Below, in pieces: positions 10,106 through 22,990 of a DNA stretch of 34,325 nucleotides. Origin of the DNA: Nephromyces sp. MM_2019 (taxonomy: Eukaryota > Apicomplexa > Aconoidasida > Nephromycida). Location: assembly GCA_015657535.1 (NCBI GenBank), contig JADHZB010000402.1, forward strand, positions 1 through 34,325, read 5' to 3'. Both the position numbers and the translations under genes were made by a program. Position 1 is the stretch's first letter. Each line of letters starts with the position of its first letter. A model generated the notes under the pieces. It was not told the origin of the DNA. It searched no databases and worked only from the letters and a program-made list of their open reading frames with translations.

Positions 10106-12513
10106 TTAACCCATTTTTAGTAATTTGCCGAATCTTAGGGAAAAATAAGCAATTACCTTTCCAAAAACCCATAAACCACATAGGAATAACGAATCTATTA
10201 TCCAATGAAAGCCTGTGGCAAAGGGTTGTCTAAGAATGTGGCCATCAATTGTGCAACCAGGATAATCGTCACATGTAAAGGTGATGTTTTCAAAATTAAA
10301 ATATGTTACTAAACTTATACCATAATTGGTAATCGATATCCAACGTGCCCATTTTAAAAAGAAAGGCATATTTTCATATGGTATATAGAGTCCAGCAGAA
10401 ATCATCGAGAAAAGCATATACACAGCAAGAATAACAGCACCTTTAAGCATACCATCAACAGAAGAAGCAACAGCCATACCTAATGAATGTGAAACAGAAG
10501 CTATGAGATAATATACGAATGGTATACCAATTAGATTTTCAACTGTAGCTTCAATTCCAATCAAAGGAAATGCAATAAGTATCCATACCAAGGGGTATAT
10601 ATATAAATTAAATACATCTGTAAATGATCTCGAAATAAGGTAAGCTGAAATTGGAAAGGATTTGGATGCTCGCTCCTTCGCAATAACAAATCGATCCCTT
10701 GGGAATGCTTCAAGAGTTAGAAAACCCAAGGAAAACATAAAATATGTAGTTCCGAAGAAAAGGCAACCTATACGATCATTAAATCTGGCCATAGAATACT
10801 CCGTTAAATTTTGAAACCACAAAATACCAACAAGGAATGATATACAAATATTTTGGGAAAATCCGACATAAAGTGAACTAGGGATAATATCCTTTTTTAA
10901 ACCCCTAATTAAAAGGGTCCATAGGGTAGATATATATGATGGATATTTATGATGAAAACTATCAAAACTATTAACGTTATAGGTATAAGTATCGCCTTGG
11001 TTAGGAGACTTAGTTGCTTCTTCACTGAAATTGGGGGATGGGTAACTTTCCTCGGTCGATGTGTTTGGAGAATAAGTAGGACTTTCAGCTAATTCAAAGG
11101 GTTTATTTGTTAGAGGCATCAAAGATACACTTTTGAGGTCATACTCTCTGTGATTCATGTAGTAAGTACCGTCAGAATTGGTAGCAATATAGTTAGGGTA
11201 TTTGACTTGTAATATATTTTTTGCATCACCCTCATAAAGGAGGTCCATGACATAGTCAGATACATTCCAACCCTTGGGTGTAGGATAGCCGACAAAAGCA
11301 AGGTAACTGAGTAATTCATTGGCCGGACCTTGGTAGACTATATATCCATCCGATATAAGTATGACACGATTAAGCATACTAAATGCTTGGCTACTTGGTT
11401 GATGAATAGATAAAATAACATTAATCTTATAATCATTAGCGAGACTATTAGCGACATCAAGGATTGCTACAGCTCCTGTTGAATCAAGTCCTGTAGTTGG
11501 TTCGTCCATAAAGAGGATGGCGGGATTTGAGATGAATTCATTAGAAACATTAAGGCGTTTCAATTCGCCACCGGAAATACCTTTCATAAATGCATCGCCC
11601 ACAGGAACATCTTTTACTCTAAGAATATTTGTATATAAAGGTTATAAATTGAAATTGTTTAGATGTAACAAGTTTTTTATAGTAACATTAGATTAATAAA
11701 AATGCTTTTGGAAAGTACTTACGAAGTGAGTTGTAAGCTTCCCATAATCTCATTTACAAGATCTTTTTGTTGTTCTTTGGACCTGAGGTGATAACAATCA
11801 TATAAATGGTATTGAATTGTAGATGGTAAAAAGTTATTTACTTTAAGTGCTGGTATTAAGATCTGAATAACAAGTCTTACTTACAAGTCTGCCCTTCGTA
11901 ATCTTGTTGTGTATGTAAGAGTTTGCTCAACAGTTAAAGATGGAAAAAATATGTCCTTTTGCATAACATATCCTAAAGTTTTTTTTTGAGCTTTTTGTCT
12001 AGGTTCAGAGTTCATTAAAATATCTCCCGATATATTTTGGTTTGCTCGCCAACTTAAGACATTGAGAAGAGTGGTCTTACCGGCCCCACTTGGCCCCATA
12101 AGTGCAGTAACAGTGCCAGATTTACACTTACCTGTCATTGAGTGTAGGAGTTCCTTATTGGACTTGTCTTTCAATTTTACTGAATAACAAAGGTTTGAAA
12201 ATTCCAAATCCTGTAAGAAATGAATTTAGAAAGATTTAGAAAAGTAAGAATATACAAGACTTCTCTAACTTTTTAAAATTTGGTTATCTATAAGCATTAA
12301 TACTGACTTTAATAAATTGTATGTTATATCTTTTTTGTTGTTATTACGTTAAGTGGTATGTATGTTAAAACCCCTTATTTTGTACCAAATTTGAGCTAAA
12401 ACATAACTAATTTTTATTTTAATGTTTAAAAAACTGTATGGAATGTCACATCTTACCAATGGATTTGTCCTTCTAAAAAAGCTGGTTTCATGTTTATTAG
12501 AGGCTTTAGCCAT
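10106..12513 (-). CDS. ABCG-type half-transporter A
   Basis: ATP-driven membrane half-transporter of the ABCG (White/BCRP) type, expected to work as a dimer; substrate unknown (lipids or xenobiotics are typical). Exons 12457-12513, 11885-12210, 11723-11782, 10106-11618; 651 residues. Order is nucleotide-binding domain then membrane domain, the reversed ABCG layout. Walker A GPSGAGKTT (58-66), signature ISGGELKR, Walker B ILFMDEPTTGLD, H-loop SIHQPSS. A Ser/Thr/Pro-rich linker follows NVSDYVMDLL, then about six hydrophobic segments, with ABCG hallmarks RASKSF and YIPYENMP, ending LLKMG. The short first exon (19 codons, MAKASNKHETS...) matches the 18-codon first exon of paralogue B in length and phase, which supports it. 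The large last exon has none of the seven further introns present in B. Confidence 0.93.
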
Positions 12514-14891
12514 TTATTATAGAAGGTTGAAAATTATTAAATGCTTTTGTTTTATACAAATTAGGGACTTGTCAGAAAACGCCTTTAAGCCTATAAGATG
12601 CAACTAACTTAGTTTAAAAATTTGATATATTATGGCAAGAAGATTATTTATCTTTTCTGTTTCGGAAAGAATTAAAAAGTTAAAAACTTGATAGAAATTA
12701 GAGTAGGTCGAGTTGCTTCAGTGTATGTGTGATGTGTGATGTTTTTAGTTAAATGAGGGTTCAAAAAATGTTTGTGATATTTCTTCTTTGTGTATTTAAA
12801 ATATAACTAGGTTTTCATAACAATTTGAATTAGTACAATATCACTTTTGAAGTAAAATTAAAAAGTGCTTACTAAACTTAATTTGAAAGTTCAAACAACA
12901 CCAAGAACAGTATTACAAAAAAGTAAATAATCCCACCTCAATTAAAACACCAAACACGACAGACGCTAAATTTTAGATTAATCAGTCTTTAACAAGAAGT
13001 AATAATAATAGCTAACTAATATTATTGGCTCAATCAATTAATAGGTAAGTCAAAAGCATTAAATGCTTAAAGCAAAAATAGGTAATTCAAAATTATTTTT
13101 AATTTCGCCACTCAGCTTCATGTAGATGTAAAGTGAAAAGATATCTAATGTTTCTCTAGAGTAAAAGTAAATATCTGCCTAAAGCAGTAATTATGTATAT
13201 ATGTGCCCGTATTGAGTATCATTAGATGATAACGAAACCCTTGTATGAACAAAACTGAAGTTTTAATCACCACATTTGTTAGTATAAATAAAAAATTAAG
13301 AAAATTCAGAGTTTTTCTGCTAGATACAGTAGGTAGAGTTGTCATCTTACCAATATATACTTTTTGTAGCCAACACAAATTGAATTTCTGCTTTTTAACC
13401 ACTGGGATATTACTAGAATAGAATGTCTATTATATTAGTTGATTGGACAAACTGTTTCAATTAAATTTGTTTGGTATATTCCAAAACCTTCGTAAAAAAA
13501 ATAACTTATGAAACATATCAAAAGTTTATTTATTTGATTTTATTAGAGATATCAAATCATATTTCGAGTCAAAAACAATCTAGTGATTGTTTTTTAATCG
13601 AAAGGATTCTTGTTGTGTCGTCAAATCACTTAAATTACATACAATCATTTTCACCCGAAATATAAATTTAAAAAATTCATTCTTGTTCATACTTATGCAA
13701 TGAAAATATATGATAATTTCAAGCTTGTCTTTTTACCATCATTTTGTGACGAATTGTTATAAAATATTAAGCTTTTATTTAGCTTTTATTCATAGACATT
13801 ATTAATAGAATTCAGGTTTATTTTAGATTTTTACGAATTGTTTTTCTTTGGTAATTTAACGCTTAATCATTGTTATTATTTTAAGGATAATTGTAAATTA
13901 AGGTTGATTGTATGAAATATCTAAATTCTATATTAATTTATTGATCTGAGTAAATGATGGTTTGTGTTCTGCTGGATAAGTAAAATTCGAGTTAATTTTA
14001 AGTTTTTTAGTAAATTCAATAATCATGCTATAACCCTATTAATAAAAATTTATTTTTTGCTCAGTGCTTAAAAAAGTAAATTATAATAATACTCTTACAT
14101 GCGATACCCATAACACATGATTTCAACTACTGCTAAGATTAACATAAATTGAAATAGATATTTTGTGAATCATTTTGATATCTGCTGCTAATTTATAAAA
14201 TATTAAGATAGCATATAACTTTTATAATTCATGAAATAATTAATTTTTTTGCTCGAATTGAGATAATTAGTATTATAAGATCACAGTTTGTTACGATATC
14301 ATATTTATGTTATGGAATCATAGATAGCTATGAGATAATTAGTGGTTTTGTCTTTATTTAGAAAATGTACTATAAATCCTTAGTATATTGATGAATCTTA
14401 TAGAAAAGGGTTATAATCACTAAGTGAGTAATTTTGCAATGGCACTAAAACAGCTTACTCTTTATTAAAAACACATTCCACTCAACACATTAGGAAGGAA
14501 AAAAGTATTTTTTTATAAACACTTGCTGTTCTGGATGGTTACACTAGCCACTTAGGGATTGTATTTTATCAACTTTTGATTTATTTAAATCCAAATAAAT
14601 TTATTGATTTACTCGCATTCATACACATTTATATTAATTTCTACTACCAACTAACTAATCACACATAACAAACCTTGAATCCCTATCTAACCTTTTTTAC
14701 CGACACTATGGTCGTCAAATTAATAAACATTTAGATAGCAATTTATCACTTTAAACTTTTTAAATCTCCCATATAAAAACCTCTTCTTACATTTCAATAA
14801 AAACACTTTAATTAGCAATTTTAATAAATAATTGATCACTGTCCTAGACCTAAATCAACTTAAGCATATTCAATCAAAGTCATCTTTGATA
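12514..14891. other. Divergent intergenic region between ABCG-A and ABCG-B
   Basis: About 2.4 kb of AT-rich sequence from which the two paralogous transporters are read in opposite directions. No coding segment is supportable. It may act as a shared regulatory region; I see no recognisable element or large inverted repeat. Confidence 0.6.
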
Positions 14892-17658
14892 ATGGAGTCA
14901 AAACGAGTTCAAGAAAATACAAATTTTAAAGCTCCTCAATCATTAGTAATTTTTCATGCATTTGAAGCTTTGTCTTATAATTACTGCTACACATTTTCAT
15001 TCCTCTAGAGCGATGAATTTTGTTTTTGAGACCATTGTACTTTTTGTACCTGTTGTTAACGCTATTAAAGGCATTTTATCTCATTTTACTTAAACCTCTT
15101 TATATGCTTTTAGACTGATAGCATATCAAAATATTCTTTACTATTTGCTTATAGGCCTTAGATATTAAAGGTCTAAATTACACAATCCCAGGACGAAAGA
15201 AAAGTGACCCACCTATTGAAATTCTAAAGTCACTTTCTAGCTGTTTCAAACCCGGTGAAGTGACAGGCATATTGGGGCCTGTTGGAGCTGGAAAAACAAG
15301 CTTTTTAAATTGTATAAGTAAGCGTACTCGCTCTGGCATTAGCGGAACAATCGAGATTAATGGAGAACTCTTACAAAACAAACATAAAAAATTGATGGGC
15401 TATGTTCTCCAAAGAGATTATCTCTTTTCTGAGATGACTGTCATCGACTCACTTACTTATACCGCTGCACTACGAAGAGGGGATTTGTAAGTTTTTAATA
15501 CTTGCTTCTATACTGAAACTCACTAGACCTGATTGCTTTTCAGATCAGCTCAAAGTCGAAAAAATCTTATAGATGAGATTCTTGATTTGATGAGGCTAAC
15601 ATCGTAAGTCAAGTTATCTCCTTTAGAATTTACATATATCTTTCCTTACTAAACTCTTATCAACTCAAATAGAGCTAAAAATACAAGAATCGGTGATCCT
15701 TTTAACCATGGAGTATCTGGTGGAGAGCTCAAGCGTGTTAACATTTCTACAGAACTTATCTCGAACCCATCAATTTTCATTTTGGATGAGCCCACTTCAG
15801 GCTTAGATTCAAGTAGTGCGGTAGCAATTCTTGACACACTTAACCAATTGGCAAGAGTTTTCAACATGAATGTTGTACTTTCAATCCATCAACCAAGTAG
15901 TCAGGTAAAAAATTTCTTTTGACAACCTTAATATTACATAATTTTTCATTTGATTTCTATTCTCAGGCCTATTCAATGTTAGATCGTGTTTTAGTGTTAT
16001 CTGAGGGTGAATTTGTATACCAAGGTCAAGCCAACGAACTATACAATTATCTGGAGCATATTGGCTATATAACCCCACCAGGATGGAACGTATCAGACTA
16101 TGTTATGGATCTTCTAGATGATCCTTCAACATTTGCACACATGAAGAGACGCTATAATCAGCTCATTTCTCGTGATCCTCAAGGATTTTATTACATGGCT
16201 ATACATGATGATAACAAAAAAATGGTAATTTATTATCTTTAATTTCACGGTATTAATTTCATAATACCTATATTAAAAATAATTCTAGATACCAATCAAC
16301 AACAATGCGACCACAACTACAAGCGAATCTGGGGAACAAACAGATGCAGCCTTTACCGCAGGCCAATCAACAGTAAGGTTCTGATTTACCATATATATAA
16401 AATATTTAACACTTTTCTATTTGCTAAAATCAGAAAATTTCTTCTTCACAAACTGATACAAAAAAGGGGGAATCTGTACCAAATCTTAGCAGCGTTGTAG
16501 TAGCTTCTGAGGCCATAGGCCAGAAACTTAGGCTAGATAATTTTTCACCTCCTTCTTGGTTTGGATCGGTAAGTCATTTGATCACATAGTGTAAGAAGTA
16601 TTTCAAGTACATTTTTCCCAAATTTTCAGCTATATTGGTTAGTTAGGAGAGGTTTAAAAAAAGATTCAAAGGGTGAAACTCCATACTATGTTATTTTGCA
16701 AACTGTATTAATGGCCCTCATAATTGGCTCTCTTTGGTGGCAGGCATTAAGTGAATTTACCGAGGATAGATTAGCAGATAGAATTGGTTTCTTATTTTTT
16801 AGCGTTAATCAATTTATGTTTATCCCAGCATTTATAGCATTATTGACATTTTTGAATGAAAGGATTATCATATCAAAGGAAAGGGCTTCCAAGAGTTTTG
16901 GTATTAGTCCATATTTATTTTCGAAAACCATAACTGATGTAGCTATTTTCAGCGTTACTCCCACAATATACATGATTATAACGTTCCCAATGGTTGGCAA
17001 CCCTCTTAGTGCAAAGCAAATCTTTGTAAGTTTTTTATTATCTTACATAAGCAATAATGTGATAAAAGTTTTAATTTTTCAATTTCAGGGAATTTGGGGT
17101 AGTTATATGTTAACCCTTTTTGTATCCCACAGTATTGGAATGGCAATTTCTGCAAGCGTTACCAAATATGATGTAGGAACTTTAATTTTAACTGTAGTGC
17201 TATTAGCTTGCATGTTGACAGGTGGGTGGAATTTTATTTCAATATTTTTTATAAACAGAAATAAAATTATTTCCCTCAATATTAGGTGGTTTCTTTGTTG
17301 CTTATGAAAACATTCCTGGATGGTTAGGATGGATACGATGGCTATCGGTTATAAATTATTGCGTCAGTCTTTGCCTTAATTTAAACTTTGATGGGTATTA
17401 TTTCGAATGCTCTGAAAACACAACTCACGAAGTTTGCCCTATTCCAGGTAACTTAAAATCAACTTACATTAATTTTAAAATTATTGAATATTTACTATAT
17501 ACGTATAAATATATTATCCAGGAAAAGAATTAATTAAAGGATATGACACTGGTTTGGGAGTTGGAGGCGACATCATTTGCTTAATGGCTTTATGGGTAGT
17601 TTCAAAAGCCATAACATATGCATTATTAAGATGGGGGAAACAGCTTAAAATGGCCTAG
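14892..17658 (+). CDS. ABCG-type half-transporter B
   Basis: Paralogue of the divergent neighbour, with the same ABC-then-membrane layout. Exons 14892-14945, 15155-15486, 15544-15603, 15673-15904, 15967-16224, 16289-16372, 16434-16568, 16630-17025, 17089-17221, 17286-17447, 17522-17658; all GT-AG, frame closed, 660 residues. Walker A GPVGAGKTS (59-67), signature VSGGELKR, Walker B FILDEPTSGLD, H-loop SIHQPSS, then GWNVSDYVMDLL, a Ser/Thr-rich linker, LYWLVRRGLKKD before the first membrane segment, ERASKSFGIS, and VAYENIPGW, ending KQLKMA. The first three introns (phases 0, 2, 2) sit at the same protein positions as in ABCG-A; the other seven do not occur there. Start at 14892 chosen because its 18-codon exon joins in frame to the next exon. 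Confidence 0.94.
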
Positions 17659-18505
17659 TTTCCATTTAATTTTAAACAAACATCTACAAACCAAATTTGG
17701 CTTCGAATGTTGAAATTTTTAGTATTTTTACCTACAAAACCAGTCCAAAATGATTATAGCATATCTTAATGAACAATAATAAGCTGTTTTATGGGGACAA
17801 GAACTTAAATTACAAGGTTATCTTTTACATAAAATTTACTTAATCATATACAAAATACAGTTTTGTATTTTTGGACACTTTTAAATTTGAGCGATAATTT
17901 TTGTTTTGTAATCGCTACTTTTAAACCATATAATAATGTGTTAGTTTCATAGTTTTACAACACCATAAATATATTACATAGAACATATCCAATTTTTGTT
18001 CTAAAGCTGACATTTTTATAATTTCACATTTTATACGCAAAATTACGATAAAGCATTTACGATTAAGTACTTTTTTAAAAATCATTCATTTTTCATGTAC
18101 TTGGAAAAAATACCATTTATTACTTAATTTTTTAATCAATTATAAACCTAATTTTTGTATAAAACAAATTTTGATAACTTTTTAAACTACTAATTAGAAA
18201 TGATTTTTGAGTAAGCAACTATTAGATTTGGTAAACATACATCGACATACATATTTATTTTATGAACGACAAAATTCAATTAAATACTTAATTCTGTGCT
18301 TTAAAACTAGATCTAAATATTTTTCTCATTACTCTTTATTGAGGACTCAATAAGTCGTATCAAGATGGTTGCAGTTATAATTTTTTGTATTAATTGAGAA
18401 TTCAATATGTTTTAAAATGAATAAAAAACCTATTAAACCAAATAAATTATTTATTGCACTGTAATACATTGCTAACATGTATACACTTAAGAGATCGTCA
18501 AAGTC
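17659..18505. other. Intergenic region between convergent ABCG-B and the 523-residue gene
   Basis: About 0.85 kb, very AT-rich, no coding signal. It is the 3' flank of both neighbours. Confidence 0.6.
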
Positions 18506-20846
18506 TCAATAATCATCCATCATTTTACTACTTTGCTGGAAAGCTTTACCAATTTCGAAGGAATAATATTCATCTGAATTGAACAAACAAGTAAATGTAA
18601 AAAAATTAAACCAAAACAAAAGAGACAATTATTTAACCTTTTTTGATATGATAATCGCCAAGAAGTGTTAAACTACAGAGGTTTTCTTTATTAGGACCAC
18701 CAAAGGCTATGCTAGCAAGTTTTTGGTTGTCCATCAACATACAATCTTTTAAAATTATGAAATCATCTTCACTTTCTCCAGAAATACTAACATCAGTCTA
18801 TATTCAAAAATTATTTTAATATTACATTCAAAATTACTAGAGAACCCTAGCTTGAATACCTGCTTTACAAACATGGAACCTTGAAATAGCAATACTATCT
18901 GAAATTTACCATTTTCTAGTTGTACATCTAAAGCTTCATAGTCTTCTCGTAATTTAAGAACTAAATTTTGATCCTAGTATTTTGATGAAAACATATTTTT
19001 TCATTACTAAGCATAATTAATATTTTAGAGATTTTATAACAAAAAAGGTAACAATAAACTGTTTGAAGCACCTCACATAATAATTAGATTTTTCTAGCAA
19101 CACTATTAGCACCATAAAACAATCCTCTTACCTTTGAAGCATGAAAATTGATGGCACTCAACTGTGTGTATTGGTCGTTAGTAGACTCCGGGTGATCATA
19201 TCTCATTGATTTGAGCATACAATGAGAATTACTTTTTTGTTGTGATGAATCTTGAGTCAATGCGTTAGGTTTATCTATTATAAATAAATAATCAACAAAT
19301 GAACCCCATCTAGAAATCCGTCTAAATAAGCTAGAAATGTAAGTCTAAGTTTATCATTTTAAACTTTTTATTACTCTCATTAAAATTTATTTGTTCATTT
19401 AGCGCAGTAGCTCCCCAAGGAAAAATTCTGAGCAAGCCCGCCTCAGGCATATCGAAGCACTTTACAAATGGTATGGGTCCACTCACACCTAGAAAAAGTA
19501 CAACTTAGGTTTTCAATTCATATAGAACTTTGGGGTCTTATTTTATCCATTCGTTAAGTTCAATTATTAGAGATAGTGCTAAATTAACTACTCACAAACT
19601 TATTAATTATGAAACAAAAAATTATAAATATGAAGCTTAAGAGCAAAAATAAAATTTTTACAACTTACCAGATAATATAAATTCAGATGTAGGGTGGATA
19701 AATAGCCAAGATGGTTTTTTCCTGTAAACCTTGCAAATAAGCTTATTTTCGCTGTTAATTTTAACATGAACAAAGATTCCCTTGTTCCAAACTATGAGAA
19801 AATCACGTTGCTTAAAAGTGTATAGAATAGGTGTGAAGTCTGTCTCAAGTGGAAAGTCCCCATTAATAACGCAAGGACTACTAACTTTTGGAATCATAAT
19901 TATTATCTTAGCTTTGTCTGCAAAAAATGATTTAATTAATTTGGAAACAGCCATCTTTAAGCCTCACAATCATTCAGGAAACAGCACATTAAAAGCCTAC
20001 CACATTCTAAAATGAAAGTGCGGTTATTTGGTAAAGGTCCTTCGAAGCATGATGTTTGTTTCGGGTCTGAGATAATAAAGCATAAGTTAGGTTAAGGTAT
20101 TATATATTATTTCCGGTGCCAATACCTTCGAAAAATTGACTTAAAAATGTTTTGCTCTCTACTTTTGATAAATTGATTATTTTTTTAAAGCTTCGGTCTT
20201 TTTCGAGGTTATAACTATAATGGCGAGCCTCACTAATCGGAATTGGGTGGAAGCTATACATATCTGAAAAATCGGCTAACACTCTAATTGACAAAAGCTC
20301 ATTATTAATTAATATTGTTACCTGTCCAAGTTGTTTTGGTCCAAATGGTGGCTGGGATTTTGATATGATCTGTAGGTAGTGCCCAGTAAAATAATTCAGC
20401 ACATAATGCTGAGTAACTCGATGGGATATCATGAAATTTGCAGCTGGATAATACATCATTACCTACGTTTAAAAAAGCTTTGATTTATTGTCGCTTTTCA
20501 AAATGCGAACTTGTCATTAAGAAACACAAAGTAATTTCAAATAAGTTGGTGCTAAGAGTTCTCTACACTTTATCTCATTGCTAGTAGAATTATTTTTACC
20601 TGAAAGGTGTTTAATCATAAGCTGAAACCCAAGACTAGGCCGATCAATAATAATAGCGTTGTTTGCGTTTTTAACAGGGTCTGGTAAGATATCTTTGAAG
20701 CCTTCATTTCTCGAAATTAACCCTAAGCCTGACTTATACACTTCATTATTAGCCATAATCGAACTACTTAAAGTGTATTCGTTATCTCCCACCGCAAATA
20801 GTGCTGGTGCTTCATCCCTGTTTAATTTAAGCCAGTTCATATTCAT
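18506..20846 (-). CDS. Unrecognised 523-residue protein, 9 exons
   Basis: I do not recognise the family. Exons 20526-20846, 20126-20462, 20001-20066, 19669-19917, 19375-19488, 19132-19274, 18860-18973, 18638-18797, 18506-18573; every junction is GT-AG and the frame closes over 1572 nt, which makes the gene itself solid. No signal peptide, membrane segment or low-complexity tract stands out. Residues about 240-330 have alternating hydrophobic stretches (KIIIMIPKV, DFLIVWNKGIFVHVKI, PSWLFIHPTSEFILSG) that look like beta strands of a propeller-type fold, an inference only. A hydrophilic Gln/Ser-rich piece (LTQDSSQQKSNS) lies near residue 365, and the C-terminus is acidic (KMMDDY). The start is the first ATG (MNMNWLK); the frame is open a little further upstream to an AG, so an extra 5' exon is possible. 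Confidence 0.8.
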
Positions 20847-22427
20847 GGTTTCGGTTAAAATTTCTGAATAAGTTCTCAAATTATATTGAAAAAATGTTAT
20901 TAAAAATTAAAAATGCACTATTTATGTAAGCCTCATTATTTTTTTTCACTAGTCATTAATAATCCAAGCCTTAAATAAAGCACTCCCTATGCTCCAATTT
21001 TAACCTTGGTTGTTATATTCAAAGGTTTTAACTGAGGGAAAAGGTCATAGCTAATAATTAAAGGAGATTGTTAATCTTAGTTCAAAAGTATATGCTCTTG
21101 AATATTAGATATAAAAAGTACAACACAAAATTTGTTAATTCATCTAGAACTGCCTATATGAGTAAACTAGTTCAGCAATTAATTTCTCTACCAATTGTTA
21201 GTGTGTTATTTTACTTCACATGCTAGGTTATATAATTATTGTTACCCTTTCTGGTTTGTTTTTATTTTTAAAAAAAAAAGGATTCTCTAACCTATAAAAA
21301 TGCAAAAGTTAGTTTTTCAATAACAGTTTTTACCTAAGCGTAAATTAATTAAGCACACATAAGTTTATATGCTGGATATCTTAAACACTATGGCTCTGAA
21401 GTCTCAATGTTAAATTTTTGGAATTAATAAAAAAAGGCGTTAAATTACTCTATAAGGTTTAGAAAACGTTAGAATTTGTGAAAATTATATATTTATACAA
21501 AGATTTGTACCGAATCATTTGTCAAATTGCCTTTTAGTAAATTCTTTCTTAATTTGTCAATAATTGAATAATATTTATATTTATGTTACTAATGTAAAAT
21601 GATTTACTAATGAAAATTTGTAATTTATTTTAGTTATTTAGAATTTAAAAATTTTAGTTGTCAAATTGATAATTAATATTAGTTTCTTATTCAATTTACC
21701 CAACTACTGCTTTTATCAGGATTCTTAATTTGTTAAATGTTCTTTCGCTTAATGTTGTCTACATGGCTGAAATCTTTTTTAAAAATTAGAGTGCCGAAAC
21801 ACTAGCTCTAAGCTTGAAATCACCAGATATTCTAAATAACTGCTGAATATAAATTGCTTTGTACCATTTGGTTTTTGTTTGAAAGTTACGAGTTTTTAAT
21901 ATTCAATTAGTTAACCGACAAACATTACTGAGTTATTTTGATGAATTAATAAAAATTTTTGCTTTGATCATTCTTAAAAAGAAAAGATATCTTGTATAAT
22001 CTCAAAGCTAAATGAGCTATATTAAATGTTGTTGTAAAAAAATTTTTACCTGTGTTTACCAGTACACAAGAGAATTAACTTGATCATTTTTTATCCAAAT
22101 TGGATCTATCTTACTGTTATATTTTAAAGCGTACAAATATTTACCACAAAAGTAGATAAGGAAATATGTAATGATAAACTCTGTGAAGGAGTTTATTAAA
22201 ATAATTTGGAATAGTTTATAGTGATTTTATCTGTCTTCATTGATTTTAAAATCCTATTAAATTATATATTTATTCAAATATACACATACACATGAAAATG
22301 TGGCATTTACACGCTTTGTTTATTACACTGCTATTTTGAAATATTGTGTGTGTGATTGAATTAGATCAAAAACAAAGCAACATTTCTTGAAGCGTTGCAA
22401 GTGTCACAACAAACTCGCTACTGAGCC
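20847..22427. other. Intergenic region, nothing recognised
   Basis: About 1.6 kb, very AT-rich with homopolymer A/T runs. No open frame or splice-joined exon chain found. It contains the 5' flank of the 523-residue gene and the 3' flank of the small minus-strand gene. Confidence 0.55.
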
Positions 22428-22990
22428 TTAGTTTGATAGAATGCCAGGCATAGATAATTTTACGGCACCTCCCTCATTTCTAATGTGCTTGCAATAATAA
22501 ATATAAATTACAGTAAATCTTATTTTTTAATTTATTCTCATCATTTACAATTATATACTATTTAGAGAATTAAAAGCTAATCCATTACCTCTAAGGGCGG
22601 CTTATTAATAAGATAAAAGTCAGGAGCTTTTGTCGCTCTTCCCCCATATGATTTTAAGATTCTGAAAATTAAAAAAGATTTTATTAAAAATTTTATATAA
22701 CTATCCTAATGTAAACCATGCACTTAAGAATAACTTCATTTATCATATGAGTTTGAGCATCTTCCTTGCAATAATGCTCAAAAAGGATATTCAATTTGAC
22801 GATGAAAATAATATTAATCCAAAAACAACTAACAATCTCAATCAAGTAAATAAACAAGCTAATATAATACATAGATAAGCTTCTTCAAAGTATAAAATAC
22901 AGTTGTTTCATTTAAAGGTCTTTTACCTTGCGATTTGATGGATTTAATTAGATCTAGGACTTCGAAATTACCTTTCATTAATCCTAACAT
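22428..22990 (-). CDS. Candidate small protein (77 residues), 4 exons
   Basis: Proposed exons 22927-22990, 22724-22760, 22589-22661, 22428-22487, joined in frame to give 77 residues: starts MLGLMKGNFEVLDLIKS, passes through NEVILKILKSYGG and APDFYLINKPPLE, ends SMPGILSN. The two downstream exons are the best supported (TTTTCAG and TTGCAAG acceptors, a GAG-GTAATG donor, higher GC than surroundings). The first two are weaker: the exon 2 acceptor reads GGAAG, and an alternative joins GCAAG to a different phase-0 donor. Family not recognised. Its exon 1 lies inside the intron of the plus-strand gene, and that gene's exon 1 lies inside this gene's intron 1. Confidence 0.5.

Noticed and set aside
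12422..12607. Plus-strand open frame of 61 codons
   Set aside because: It is antisense to ABCG-A exon 1, whose 19 codons join in frame to the rest of the transporter and match the paralogue's layout.
13145..13402. Minus-strand frame starting MVKKQKFN as a first exon of ABCG-A
   Set aside because: It ends in a phase-1 donor, but the next ABCG-A exon needs phase 0; the exon at 12457-12513 fits.
20517..20879. Upstream start MRTYSEIL for the 523-residue protein
   Set aside because: The first codon there is TTG; the first real ATG is at 20846. A further 5' exon remains possible.
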